64,000 nt of DNA from Proteiniphilum sp. (lineage in GTDB: Bacteria > Bacteroidota > Bacteroidia > Bacteroidales > Dysgonomonadaceae): contig JADMKJ010000176.1 of assembly GCA_015478855.1 (NCBI GenBank), positions 1 to 64,000 of the forward strand, in the 5' to 3' direction. This document shows, piece by piece, positions 27,668 to 37,920 of this stretch; the stretch's first letter is position 1; the number at the start of each line of letters is the position of its first letter. The position numbers and the translations under genes were made by a program. The notes under the pieces were generated by a model, which saw only the letters and a list, made by a program, of their open reading frames with translations, was not told the DNA's origin and searched no databases.

Positions 27668-28270
27668 TTATAAACTTAAAAAGAAGGTGACCCAAAGCGG
27701 TACGGAGAAGTCGATGATCATTCCGTGAAAAAGGGCAACCACCACATATTCCGTTCCGGAAACCTGTGATATGACCGGCAGCGTGGTGTCCATTGTGGTG
27801 GCTCCCCCTGCTGTTATAGGAGCAAGCTTGCCGAACTGTTTCACCATCCAGGGTCCAAGGAGTAGAACGCTGAATTCACGCATAATGTTCGCCATTAGTG
27901 CCACTGTACCCAGTTCAGCCCCCCTGAATTCGGTGATCAGGATACTCGAGAGTGAATAGTAGGCAAATCCCGCACCTACACTCAGGCAATCGGTCAGACT
28001 TCTCTCCGGCATTAGCAGACTCACCAAAGCCACACCACCAAAAGTACCCACGGTAGTGGCGAGCGGTACCAGCATAATTGGCATGCCAAACCTTTTCAGA
28101 GCGATAAACAGGTTTTTTCCCGATCCGATTTGTATCCCCACAAGCAGGAGAAGCAGGTAGAGCACCCATTTCGAAATAGCACTGTCAAGCAATGCTTCAG
28201 GCATCATTCCGCTTATAGTAAGAACCACGCCGGCAGCAAAAAATAACAGATAAATCAGGGATTGTTTCAT
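27668..28270 (-). CDS. lysO: LysO-type lysine exporter, C-terminal part
   Basis: This 200-residue membrane protein corresponds to the C-terminal two thirds of LysO (YbjE, about 299 residues in E. coli), an L-lysine exporter. Features include GAGFAYYSLSSILI, EFRGAELGTVALMANIMREF and AGGATTMDTTLP, the conserved DUF340/LysO core, with about five to six helices. The N-terminal part is a separate gene 4 nt upstream in another frame. The conserved motifs look intact. Confidence 0.85.
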   Translation of the reverse strand: MKQSLIYLLFFAAGVVLTISGMMPEALLDSAISKWVLYLLLLLVGIQIGSGKNLFIALKRFGMPIMLVPLATTVGTFGGVALVSLLMPERSLTDCLSVGAGFAYYSLSSILITEFRGAELGTVALMANIMREFSVLLLGPWMVKQFGKLAPITAGGATTMDTTLPVISQVSGTEYVVVALFHGMIIDFSVPLWVTFFLSL

Positions 28271-28274
28271 AGGC

Positions 28275-28550
28275 TCATTCCCCTCTTTTTTTGAAGTAGA
28301 GTTGATAGATCAGTTTCGCACAGAAAAGACAACCCAGGGTTCCTCCGATTGTCAGAAAAAATGCGTCCAGACCTATCGACACGAAATTATTCACCACCTG
28401 GGGGTTGATGCCTACAGATATTCCCAGAAAGAATAGCAGCAGAACCACTGATATGCTTAGCAGGAAGCCTGTATATTGAACGAAAGATGTTTTTCGTAAT
28501 AGGTAACCTATAAGAATGCCGGTGACGATACAAAGGAATATTGGAATCAT
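28275..28550 (-). CDS. LysO-type lysine exporter, N-terminal part
   Basis: This 91-residue protein with three hydrophobic segments (MIPIFLCIVTGILIGYLL, then two more) ends in a basic motif (KKRGE) and matches the N-terminal domain of LysO. Its TGA is followed after 4 nt by the ATG of the C-terminal half. Together they make about 291 residues, the length of single-chain LysO. An ATG at 28628 would add 26 residues; I prefer 28550 because it begins directly at the first helix. Confidence 0.78.
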   Translation of the reverse strand: MIPIFLCIVTGILIGYLLRKTSFVQYTGFLLSISVVLLLFFLGISVGINPQVVNNFVSIGLDAFFLTIGGTLGCLFCAKLIYQLYFKKRGE

Positions 28551-28700
28551 AAACGGACGGATTGTAAAATTATGCAAAAATAGAAAAAAAAGGCCACACC
28601 CTTTACTAATTATTCGTAACAATGACATTTCTTTAAAAAACGAACCATTTTAATGTGTACTTTTAACGCTTCAAATTTATGAATCTAATTTAAGCAATCA

Positions 28701-31163
28701 ATGAAGAAAGCGTTAATTCTATTTTATTTCTTTGTAATTACAGCGGTTCTCGTTGCTCAATCGGTGACAGTGAAAGGGAAACTGGTGTCGGAGAGTGATA
28801 AGACTGAACTCCCATATGCTACAGTCACAGTAGCCAGTGAAGCTACTCCTGCAAATACTGTCAAAAAAATGGCCACACAGCAGGATGGTACCTTCTCAAC
28901 GACGCTTCCTCCCGGAAAATATATCCTTAGCTTCCATTATGTAGGGATGAATGACCTGGAAAAGAGCATTGAAGTTTCCACCTCTCAGGATCCGATTGAT
29001 ATGGGTGCTGTAGCTATGACAGAAACATCGATGCTGCTCGAGGAGGTGAGTGTGACCGCCCAGAAACCCCTTGTGAAGGTAGAGATAGATAAGTTGACTT
29101 ACAGTGCAAAGGATGACCCTGAAGCCTCTACCTCCAATGTGCTTGATCTGTTACGTAAGGTTCCGCTTGTTACTGTTGACGGAGAAGATGAAATTCAGTT
29201 GAAAGGTTCCTCCAGCTTTAAGATCTACCTGAACGGGAAACCATCCAATATGATCTCCGGTAATCCGTCACAGGTGCTGAAGAGCATGCCTGCCAGCAGT
29301 ATCAAGGATATAGAAGTGATTACCGACCCGGGTGCTAAGTATGACGCCGAAGGGATAGGAGGCATTATCAATATCATCACCGATAAACGTGCCGACGATG
29401 GCTACTCAGGCTCCGTAGGAGCCAATGGTGATACTTTTGGCGGTTATGGAGGCAATGCCTATCTGGCTACCAAGTACGGCAAGTTCGGGTTTACCGGGAA
29501 TGCAGGTTACTATCACCATGCCAGTCCCGTCGCCGGCTCATCATTCATCCGGGAAGAGACGGCAACTGATCATCAAAGCAGTCTTACTCAGAATGGCTCA
29601 AGTGAAAGCAGCGGAGGAGGACTATTTCTGACAGGTGCAGTCAGCTTTGAACCAGACACGGTGAATCTGTTCAACCTCTCACTATCGCGCTTTGGAGGGG
29701 AATTCAGTTCTCTCTCACTGCAGGATGCCAGTTCAATAGGAAGCCGTGCCTATACTTACAATACCCGCAGCAACAGTATCTCCCACTACGGAGGGATGAA
29801 TCTCTCTGCAGACTACCAGCACAGCTTCAGAAGGATGGGAGAGATGCTGACCACCTCGTACCGTTATGAGTATGATCCCAATGACAGTGAGTATGACAGT
29901 GAATACAATGATGTAACCGGTATGTTTTATTACCCTGACGGATATCAGCTTAAAAGTTTGAATAACGCCGGTGGCAGAGAGCATACCATACAGATCGACT
30001 ATGTGAACCCTTTAAACGGAAAGCATAGTATTGAAACTGGCATGAAATATATCTTCAGGGATAATTCAAGCCGTGCTGATCACACTTTCTTTGATGTGGA
30101 AGAGAACAGGTGGAAACCTGATCTTAACAGGAAAAACGATCTGGATCATTCACAGTATATCGCTTCCGGTTATGCCGGTTACAGTTTTAAAACGGGAAAG
30201 ATGGGTTTGAAGGTAGGCCTTCGTGGTGAACAGACAAACCAGGAGATTCATTTTATGAGTAATGAACTCGATACCATCGTTAAAACAAACTTCTTCGATA
30301 TGGTCCCATCAGTCGCTCTCTCCTATCAGCTGGGTATGACGCAGACGCTCCGTGGTGGATATAATATGCGTATATCAAGGCCTGGTATATGGTATCTGAA
30401 TCCCTATATCAACGATGTGGACCCCAACAATATCAGTTATGGCAATCCCCGGCTTGATGCAGAACAGCAACACAACTTCAATCTCAATTATGGCACCTTC
30501 TCGCAGAAGCTTAATTTTAACGCTACACTCAGCTACTCCTTTGCCAAAAACGCTGTAACAAGTTACAGCTTTATACGTGAAGGAGTGACACATAGTACCT
30601 ATGACAATATAGGACGTAACCAGTCTGTAGGAACTAATCTATATGTCAGCTGGACCCCTGTACAAATGATCCGTACCTATATCAACGGTGGAGTCAACTA
30701 CACCGATATTCAAAGCACCGAGGACAGATCACTGCGCAACAGTGGTTTCTCGGGTCGTGCATTTGGTGGGCTCACCTTCACCTTTCCCAACGACTTCCGT
30801 GTAGGAGTCAACGGAGGTACTTTTATGAGCCGTGTACAGTTACAAACAAAACAGTCACCTTTCTATGTCTACTCTTTCAGTATGATGAAGAGCTTTCTCG
30901 ATAAGAAGCTGGATGTCTCACTTAACATGCAGAATCTTTTCTCGGAACATAGGATAGTCTCCTCCACGACCACCGGTGATGGTTTCTGGCAGGAGAGTGT
31001 ATCCAAACGGCCAGTACGCAATCTGCGTTTGAGTGTCACCTATCGCTTCGGAGATCTGAAGACATCAATGAAAAAAGTACAACGAGGTATCATCAACGAA
31101 GATGTGCTGGAGGGTGAAAGCAACCAGCAACAGGGTACAACCACGACACCGACCGGTGATTAA
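28701..31163 (+). CDS. Outer-membrane beta-barrel protein with carboxypeptidase-regulatory-like and plug domains
   Basis: This 820-residue protein has a signal peptide, then a CarboxypepD_reg-like Ig domain (about residues 22-105). A plug-like segment (about 125-215: LLRKVPLVTVDGEDEIQLKG, GGIINIIT) and a long C-terminal beta-barrel with alternating aromatic strands follow. This is the TonB-receptor-like/OMP_b-brl_3 architecture. No SusD partner lies beside it, so it is not a typical glycan uptake pair. The ligand is unknown. It is monocistronic. Confidence 0.87.
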   Translation: MKKALILFYFFVITAVLVAQSVTVKGKLVSESDKTELPYATVTVASEATPANTVKKMATQQDGTFSTTLPPGKYILSFHYVGMNDLEKSIEVSTSQDPIDMGAVAMTETSMLLEEVSVTAQKPLVKVEIDKLTYSAKDDPEASTSNVLDLLRKVPLVTVDGEDEIQLKGSSSFKIYLNGKPSNMISGNPSQVLKSMPASSIKDIEVITDPGAKYDAEGIGGIINIITDKRADDGYSGSVGANGDTFGGYGGNAYLATKYGKFGFTGNAGYYHHASPVAGSSFIREETATDHQSSLTQNGSSESSGGGLFLTGAVSFEPDTVNLFNLSLSRFGGEFSSLSLQDASSIGSRAYTYNTRSNSISHYGGMNLSADYQHSFRRMGEMLTTSYRYEYDPNDSEYDSEYNDVTGMFYYPDGYQLKSLNNAGGREHTIQIDYVNPLNGKHSIETGMKYIFRDNSSRADHTFFDVEENRWKPDLNRKNDLDHSQYIASGYAGYSFKTGKMGLKVGLRGEQTNQEIHFMSNELDTIVKTNFFDMVPSVALSYQLGMTQTLRGGYNMRISRPGIWYLNPYINDVDPNNISYGNPRLDAEQQHNFNLNYGTFSQKLNFNATLSYSFAKNAVTSYSFIREGVTHSTYDNIGRNQSVGTNLYVSWTPVQMIRTYINGGVNYTDIQSTEDRSLRNSGFSGRAFGGLTFTFPNDFRVGVNGGTFMSRVQLQTKQSPFYVYSFSMMKSFLDKKLDVSLNMQNLFSEHRIVSSTTTGDGFWQESVSKRPVRNLRLSVTYRFGDLKTSMKKVQRGIINEDVLEGESNQQQGTTTTPTGD

Positions 31164-31250
31164 TTTTTAATTGATCTATTTAATCACTATATTTGGAGTG
31201 GTTTATTTAGATGAGTTGTATCTTTCAATTACTTTCAAGTAACAGGACGC

Positions 31251-31931
31251 ATGAGGATTGATATTATAACTGTGTTACCCGAAATGATCGAAGGGGCTCT
31301 TCGTACGAGCATATTGAAACGTGCTCAGGAGAAGGGGCTGGTAGAATTTGGACTGCATAACCTGCGTGATTATACACTTGATAAGCATAAACGAGTGGAC
31401 GATTATCCCTTTGGAGGTGAGGCAGGGATGGTGATGCAGATTGAGCCTATCGATCGCGCAATCTCCCTCTTAAAGGAACAACGTCATTACGATGAGGTGA
31501 TCTTCACTACTCCCGATGGTGAGCAGTTTACGCAGACTGCCGCCAACGAACTCTCATTGATGCAGAATATCATCATCCTCTGTGGTCATTATAAAGGTGT
31601 CGATTACAGAGTAAGGGAGCATCTGATCACACGGGAGATCTCTATCGGTGATTTTGTGTTAACCGGTGGTGAGTTAGTCGCCGCCATGATTGCCGATGCC
31701 GTCGTTCGTGTCATCCCCGGTGCCATCGGGGATGAACAGTCAGCCCTCTCCGATTCTTTTCAGGATGGTTTGCTGGCACCGCCTGTTTATACCCGCCCTG
31801 CAGAATACAAAGGGTGGAGAGTGCCTGATGTACTACTTTCAGGTCATGAGAGAAAAATTGAGGAGTGGAGAATGAATCAGTCTGTTGAAAGAACAAAACG
31901 TCTCAGGCCCGATTTATCTTATAATAAGTAA
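31251..31931 (+). CDS. trmD: tRNA (guanine-N1-)-methyltransferase (TrmD)
   Basis: This 226-residue SPOUT methyltransferase makes m1G37 in tRNAs, which prevents +1 frameshifting. The sequence shows [14 protein letters not shown] at the start, [12 protein letters not shown] near residue 115 and the trefoil-knot segment [15 protein letters not shown] near 135. It is not beside rpsP or rplS here, unlike in many bacteria. Confidence 0.96.
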   Translation: MRIDIITVLPEMIEGALRTSILKRAQEKGLVEFGLHNLRDYTLDKHKRVDDYPFGGEAGMVMQIEPIDRAISLLKEQRHYDEVIFTTPDGEQFTQTAANELSLMQNIIILCGHYKGVDYRVREHLITREISIGDFVLTGGELVAAMIADAVVRVIPGAIGDEQSALSDSFQDGLLAPPVYTRPAEYKGWRVPDVLLSGHERKIEEWRMNQSVERTKRLRPDLSYNK

Positions 31932-31991
31932 CCGGATAGAGGGTTTAATGCAGAAGATTCATACACCATAATGAGAAAATAATTTAATCAT

Positions 31992-32867
31992 ATGAAAGGT
32001 ATCGTATTGGCCGGCGGCTCCGGTACTCGACTTTATCCTATCACCAAGGGTATATCCAAGCAACTACTTCCTGTTTTTGATAAGCCGATGGTTTATTATC
32101 CCATTTCAGCTTTGATGCTGGCCGGTATTAGAGATATTCTCATTATTTCCACACCGGTTGATCTGCCTGGTTTTCAACGTTTGCTGGGTGATGGCTCCGA
32201 CTATGGTGTACGGTTCACTTACGCTGAGCAGCCTTCACCCGACGGGTTGGCTCAGGCTTTCATCATTGGTGAAGAATTTATTGGGGAGGATGCCGTCTGT
32301 CTGGTGCTGGGTGATAATATCTTCTATGGTAATGGATTTCCCTCCCTGCTTCGTAAGGCGGTCAACGATGCCGAGAAAAATGCGATGGCAACCGTGTTCG
32401 GGTATAATGTGACTAACCCGGAACGCTACGGTGTGGCTGAGTTCGATGAGAACGGACGGGTGCTGAGCATTGAAGAAAAACCGTCAAACCCAAAATCCAA
32501 CTGGGCTGTTACCGGTCTCTATTTTTATCCTAACAAGGTTGTGGAAATAGCGAAACTAATCACACCGTCGGCACGTGGAGAGCTGGAGATCACCTCTGTA
32601 AATCAGCTATTTCTGAACCGGGGAAAGCTGCTGATGCAACTCTTTGGCAGAGGCTTTGCCTGGCTCGATACGGGCACCCACGATTCTCTCTCAGAAGCAT
32701 CTAACTTCATTGAGGTGCTGGAGAAACGACAGGGATTAAAGATTGCCTGTCTGGAAGAGATCGCATGGAACAACAACTGGATAAGTGCAAATGATTTGAG
32801 ACGTATCGCGGAACCGATGAAAAAGAACCAGTACGGTCAGTACCTCCTTCGATTGATTGAGAACTGA
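31992..32867 (+). CDS. rfbA: Glucose-1-phosphate thymidylyltransferase (RfbA/RmlA)
   Basis: This 291-residue nucleotidyltransferase makes dTDP-glucose. It opens with [19 protein letters not shown] (G-loop, residues 2-20), has [10 protein letters not shown] near residue 105 and [14 protein letters not shown] near 200. It is the first gene of rfbA-rfbC-rfbB for dTDP-4-keto-6-deoxyglucose and rhamnose precursors used in surface polysaccharide. Confidence 0.97.
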   Translation: MKGIVLAGGSGTRLYPITKGISKQLLPVFDKPMVYYPISALMLAGIRDILIISTPVDLPGFQRLLGDGSDYGVRFTYAEQPSPDGLAQAFIIGEEFIGEDAVCLVLGDNIFYGNGFPSLLRKAVNDAEKNAMATVFGYNVTNPERYGVAEFDENGRVLSIEEKPSNPKSNWAVTGLYFYPNKVVEIAKLITPSARGELEITSVNQLFLNRGKLLMQLFGRGFAWLDTGTHDSLSEASNFIEVLEKRQGLKIACLEEIAWNNNWISANDLRRIAEPMKKNQYGQYLLRLIEN

Positions 32868-32985
32868 GAGCCGGGATTGGGGATATAGGATGTTAAAAGT
32901 TAAAAGCGAAGTGTTGAAATATCAGAAAATCAAAACTGATAACAGATAACTGACCACTGACCACTGATTATTGATAACTGAAGCT
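32868..32985 (+). other. rfbA-rfbC spacer
   Basis: This 118-bp spacer within the dTDP-sugar operon ends in a heptamer array (32936-32984) that runs to one base before the rfbC ATG. No promoter element was seen in it. Confidence 0.55.
32936..32984 (+). repeat. Heptamer tandem array directly before rfbC
   Basis: There are seven 7-bp units: CTGATAA, CAGATAA, CTGACCA, CTGACCA, CTGATTA, TTGATAA, CTGAAGC. The ATG of rfbC starts two bases after the last unit. The units are imperfect, and the frame is not open through an ATG. Confidence 0.8.
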
Positions 32986-33513
32986 ATGGATATAATTAAA
33001 ACCGAAATTGAGGGAGTGCTCATAATTGAACCGAAAGTGTTCAGTGACAAACGGGGTTATTTTTTTGAATCTTTCTCACAAAGAGAGTTTGAGCAGAAGG
33101 TTTCTGAAACCCTATTCCTGCAGGACAACGAAAGTAAATCTACATATGGTGTGCTTCGCGGATTGCATTTTCAAAAACCACCCTTCGAGCAGGCTAAACT
33201 GGTACGTGTGGTGAGTGGAAAAGTGCTGGATGTAGCTGTGGATATTCGCAGAAATTCTCCTACCTATGGTATGCATGTCTCAACTGAATTGTCTGGTGAA
33301 AACAAACGTCAGATTTTCATTCCACGTGGGTTCGCCCATGGATTTGTTGTGATGAGCGAAGAGGTGATTTTTCAGTATAAATGTGATAATTATTACATGC
33401 CGGAATATGAGGGTGCGCTCCTTTGGGATGATCCTCAACTCAATATCGACTGGAAGCTTCCCATGGAAGATATAATACTTTCAGACAAAGATAAAAAAAA
33501 CCCCACCCTATGA
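32986..33513 (+). CDS. rfbC: dTDP-4-dehydrorhamnose 3,5-epimerase (RfbC/RmlC)
   Basis: This 175-residue cupin epimerase acts in dTDP-rhamnose synthesis. Motifs are RGYFFES, GVLRGLHFQKPPFEQAKLVR with the catalytic histidine, and IPRGFAHGFVV. I start at ATG 32986; the in-frame TTG at 32971 lies inside the heptamer repeat. It overlaps rfbB by 4 nt (ATGA). Confidence 0.96.
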   Translation: MDIIKTEIEGVLIIEPKVFSDKRGYFFESFSQREFEQKVSETLFLQDNESKSTYGVLRGLHFQKPPFEQAKLVRVVSGKVLDVAVDIRRNSPTYGMHVSTELSGENKRQIFIPRGFAHGFVVMSEEVIFQYKCDNYYMPEYEGALLWDDPQLNIDWKLPMEDIILSDKDKKNPTL

Positions 33514-34541
33514 GAAACATTCTAATCACCGGAGGAGCCGGTTTTATCGGTTCACATGTGGTAAAACGGTTTGTAAAAAGCTATCCACATTATCAGATTT
33601 TTAATCTGGATAAACTGACATATGCCGGTAATCCGGCGAATGTGAAAGAGATGGAAGAAATGCCCAATTACAGGTTTGTGAAAGCAGATATCTGTGATTT
33701 CAATCAAATGAGAGAGGTTATCACTACCTTTCAAATCGATGGTATTATTCACCTGGCCGCCGAAAGTCATGTGGATCGTTCCATCACCGATCCCTTCTCC
33801 TTTGCCAGAACCAACGTCCTTGGAACTCTCAATCTGTTGCAGGCAGCAAAAGAGCTGTGGAAAGAGAGCTACGCAAATAAACGCTTTTATCATGTCTCCA
33901 CCGATGAGGTGTATGGCGCTCTTGGGCTCGATAATCGTCTTTTCACTGAAGTGACAGCCTATGATCCGCACAGTCCCTATGCTGCGTCTAAAGCCTCCTC
34001 TGATCATTTTGTAAGGGCTTATCATGACACCTATGGTTTGCCTGTGGTGATCTCCAACTGTTCCAACAACTACGGACCCAATCAGTTTCCGGAGAAGCTG
34101 ATACCCCTGTTCATCAATAATATTCGTCATAACAAACCTCTTCCAATATACGGCAAAGGAGAAAATGTGAGAGACTGGCTTTATGTTGAAGATCATGCCT
34201 GCGCCATTGATTTAATATTCCATGAAGGAGCAGATGGAGAAACCTACAACATTGGTGGGTTCAACGAATGGAAGAATATAGACCTGATCAGACTCCTTAT
34301 TAAAACCACTGACAGGCTGATGGGAAGAGATGAGGGTACATCTGAAAAACTGATCACCTTTGTCACCGACCGTGCCGGTCATGACCTGCGTTATGCCATT
34401 GATGCCACCAAGTTAAAGAATGAACTGGGATGGGAACCTTCGCTGCAGTTTGAGGAAGGGATTGAGAAAACAGTCCTGTGGTATCTTACACATCAGGAGT
34501 GGCTGGACGATATAACAAGCGGTGCGTACCGGAATCTATAA
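33510..34541 (+). CDS. rfbB: dTDP-glucose 4,6-dehydratase (RfbB/RmlB)
   Basis: This 343-residue extended short-chain dehydrogenase converts dTDP-glucose to dTDP-4-keto-6-deoxyglucose. It has the NAD motif ITGGAGFIGSH (residues 5-15), HLAAESHVDRS, STDEVYG and the YxxxK site in SPYAASK. No rfbD follows; the next gene is on the other strand. The final reduction to rhamnose must be encoded elsewhere, or another sugar is made. Confidence 0.97.
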   Translation: MRNILITGGAGFIGSHVVKRFVKSYPHYQIFNLDKLTYAGNPANVKEMEEMPNYRFVKADICDFNQMREVITTFQIDGIIHLAAESHVDRSITDPFSFARTNVLGTLNLLQAAKELWKESYANKRFYHVSTDEVYGALGLDNRLFTEVTAYDPHSPYAASKASSDHFVRAYHDTYGLPVVISNCSNNYGPNQFPEKLIPLFINNIRHNKPLPIYGKGENVRDWLYVEDHACAIDLIFHEGADGETYNIGGFNEWKNIDLIRLLIKTTDRLMGRDEGTSEKLITFVTDRAGHDLRYAIDATKLKNELGWEPSLQFEEGIEKTVLWYLTHQEWLDDITSGAYRNL

Positions 34542-34639
34542 AGCGCAGTACAACAGTCCTGCACCCGAAAAGAGGTAGTGAATGCAGCAGCCTTCCGTGC
34601 ATCATGCCGTAATGATATCAATAGTCAATCAGGTGATAA

Positions 34640-36034
<1,395 letters not shown>

Positions 36035-36052
36035 TTAATGGTTTTTCATTTA

Positions 36053-36060
36053 CAAATGTA
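36053..36060 (-). promoter_or_regulatory. -7 promoter element for tyrosine phenol-lyase
   Basis: TACATTTG on the minus strand matches TAnnTTTG, 31 nt before the ATG at 36022. Confidence 0.5.
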
Positions 36061-36149
36061 AGAAATGTTTTATGATTATTAAACATTTCATTAATACATT
36101 TTTCCTGCTTTCTTCATGCAGTGAGGAGGCAAGAGTGACCTCCGATTTA

Positions 36150-36179
36150 TTGTTAATTGTTCTTTTTTTGCTATCTTTG
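36150..36179 (+). promoter_or_regulatory. Bacteroides-type promoter for the small HAD gene
   Basis: TTG (36150-36152) and TATCTTTG (36172-36179) are separated by 19 nt. The leader is about 35 nt. Confidence 0.65.
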
Positions 36180-36220
36180 CACCCTGATTCAGAGAGATAT
36201 TATTAAAGTGAATAAAACCC

Positions 36221-36643
36221 ATGGTTATAGCAGTAGATTTTGACGGAACCATCGTTGAACATGAATATCCCGCGATAGGCAAACCCATACCCTTTGCCAT
36301 CGAAACGCTCCTGCAATTGCAGAAAGATAACCACAAGTTAATCCTGTGGACGGTACGTGAGGGTCAGTTACTGCAGGAAGCCATTGATTATTGTGCCGGG
36401 CGCGGACTCTATTTTTATGCTGAGAATGCAAATCACCCTGGTGAGGACAGAGAAAAGGCATCCCGTAAGCTGGGAGCCGATCTTTTTATCGATGACCGTA
36501 ATCTGGGTGGCCTTCCCGACTGGGGAGTGATCTACAATGCAGTGAACGCTACTGCAGACAATCGCAATGCATTACAACTTATGGCAGGCGCATCAGCGAT
36601 GCCTGAGCCTAAGAAAAAACGCGGATTATTCGGATGGAGATAA
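36221..36643 (+). CDS. Small HAD-superfamily phosphatase (BT0820-like)
   Basis: This 140-residue capless HAD protein has motif I VDFDGT (Asp6, Asp8), motif II LWTVREG near residue 45 and motif IV FIDDRNLGG near residue 92. It ends in a basic tail (PKKKRGLFGW). The size and DFDGT motif match a Bacteroides group typified by BT_0820, with phosphatase activity of unclear physiological substrate. Confidence 0.83.
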   Translation: MVIAVDFDGTIVEHEYPAIGKPIPFAIETLLQLQKDNHKLILWTVREGQLLQEAIDYCAGRGLYFYAENANHPGEDREKASRKLGADLFIDDRNLGGLPDWGVIYNAVNATADNRNALQLMAGASAMPEPKKKRGLFGWR

Positions 36644-36666
36644 CACTCCGGTGATCACCTGCATAC

Positions 36667-37920
36667 TTATTGAATGAATGCTATAATGCGTTCAGATGCC
36701 TTCCCGTCACCGTAGGGGTTATTGGCTTTCGACATGGAGTTGTAATAATCCTTATCCTCCAGTAGTCTGGATACTTCTGTTACAATCAATTCATAATTCG
36801 TCCCTACAAGTTTCACTGTCCCCGCTTCCAGCCCTTCGGGACGTTCGGTGGTGTCTCTCATTACCAATACCGGTTTACCTAATCCGGGAGCTTCTTCCTG
36901 TATCCCACCGCTGTCTGTAAGTACCAATGTACATTGCTTCATCAGAAAGACAAAAGGAAGATATTCCAATGGTTCAATAAAGAAAAGGTTTGAAAGAGAA
37001 GTAGCTCTCTCAGGATTGAAATGATCACCGAACACTTCCTGTATAGGCTTACGGACATTGGGGTTAAGATGCATGGGGTAGATAAACAACACCTCCGGAT
37101 ATTTCATGGCGAGTGTTTTGATAGCCCGGCAGATATGGATAAATCCTTCACCAAAATTCTCACGCCGGTGACCAGTTATCAGTACAAGTGGTCTGGCAGG
37201 ATCGGCGAGCTGGGTTGCTTGTGAATCAACTGAGATAGTATCAATTACCTCTTGTGATAGTCCGCATTCAAGTAAACTCTTTTTAATCTCTTCCTGCAAT
37301 AATGGATTATCCTTTATTCTCTCCACAATCAGATGAAGCGTATCTATCACTGTATTGCCGGTGATGGCAATGATTTCCTCTTTCACCCCTTCTTTGAGCA
37401 GGTTTTCTTTACTCAGATAAGTGGGTGCAAAGTTGTAGCTTGCAATACGGCTCGTAATCTGGCGGTTCAATTCTTCAGGCCAGGGACTGTAGATATTGTG
37501 GGTACGTAACCCAGCTTCCACATGTGCCACGGGTATGTGTTGGTAATAGGCTGCCAATGCTGCTGCCATCGAGGTGGAGGTGTCACCGTGAACAAAAACA
37601 AGATCAGGTTGCGTCATTTTTAACACATCACGCAGCTCAAGCAGGATGCGTGTAGTGATATCTGAAAGATCTTGTCCCTGTTTCATAATGTTCAGGTCAT
37701 GATTCGGCACAATTTTAAAAAGATCCAGCACCTGGTCCAGCATCTCACGATGCTGTCCTGTAACACAGACGATTGTTTCGAACCTCTCTGCATGTCGTTC
37801 AAACTCTTTAATTAATGGAGCTAACTTTATTGCTTCGGGACGAGTGCCAAAGACAAGCATTACTTTCCTCCTGCGTTTTTCGTTTGATGTATTTGATTGC
37901 ATAGATTTATTCTCTCTCAT
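36667..37920 (-). CDS. wecB: UDP-N-acetylglucosamine 2-epimerase (WecB)
   Basis: This 417-residue non-hydrolysing epimerase makes UDP-ManNAc. Motifs are VFGTRPEAIKLAPL (about residues 23-36), VTGQHREMLDQ, VHGDTSTSMAA, HVEAGLRTHN, TGHRRENFGEG and LTDSGGIQEEA. About 20 basic, polar residues precede the core; the ATGA overlap with wecC favours ATG 37920, though ATG 37860 would also give a complete enzyme. Confidence 0.95.
   Translation of the reverse strand: MRENKSMQSNTSNEKRRRKVMLVFGTRPEAIKLAPLIKEFERHAERFETIVCVTGQHREMLDQVLDLFKIVPNHDLNIMKQGQDLSDITTRILLELRDVLKMTQPDLVFVHGDTSTSMAAALAAYYQHIPVAHVEAGLRTHNIYSPWPEELNRQITSRIASYNFAPTYLSKENLLKEGVKEEIIAITGNTVIDTLHLIVERIKDNPLLQEEIKKSLLECGLSQEVIDTISVDSQATQLADPARPLVLITGHRRENFGEGFIHICRAIKTLAMKYPEVLFIYPMHLNPNVRKPIQEVFGDHFNPERATSLSNLFFIEPLEYLPFVFLMKQCTLVLTDSGGIQEEAPGLGKPVLVMRDTTERPEGLEAGTVKLVGTNYELIVTEVSRLLEDKDYYNSMSKANNPYGDGKASERIIAFIQ

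Noticed and set aside
28270-28275. LysO split as a sequencing frameshift
   Set aside because: The upstream frame ends in a proper TGA, the downstream frame begins with its own ATG 4 nt later, and the combined length fits with no missing segment. An error is possible but not needed.
33552-34196. 214-residue open frame antisense to rfbB
   Set aside because: It lies wholly inside the well-supported rfbB gene, has no family resemblance and no promoter; a shadow of codon bias.
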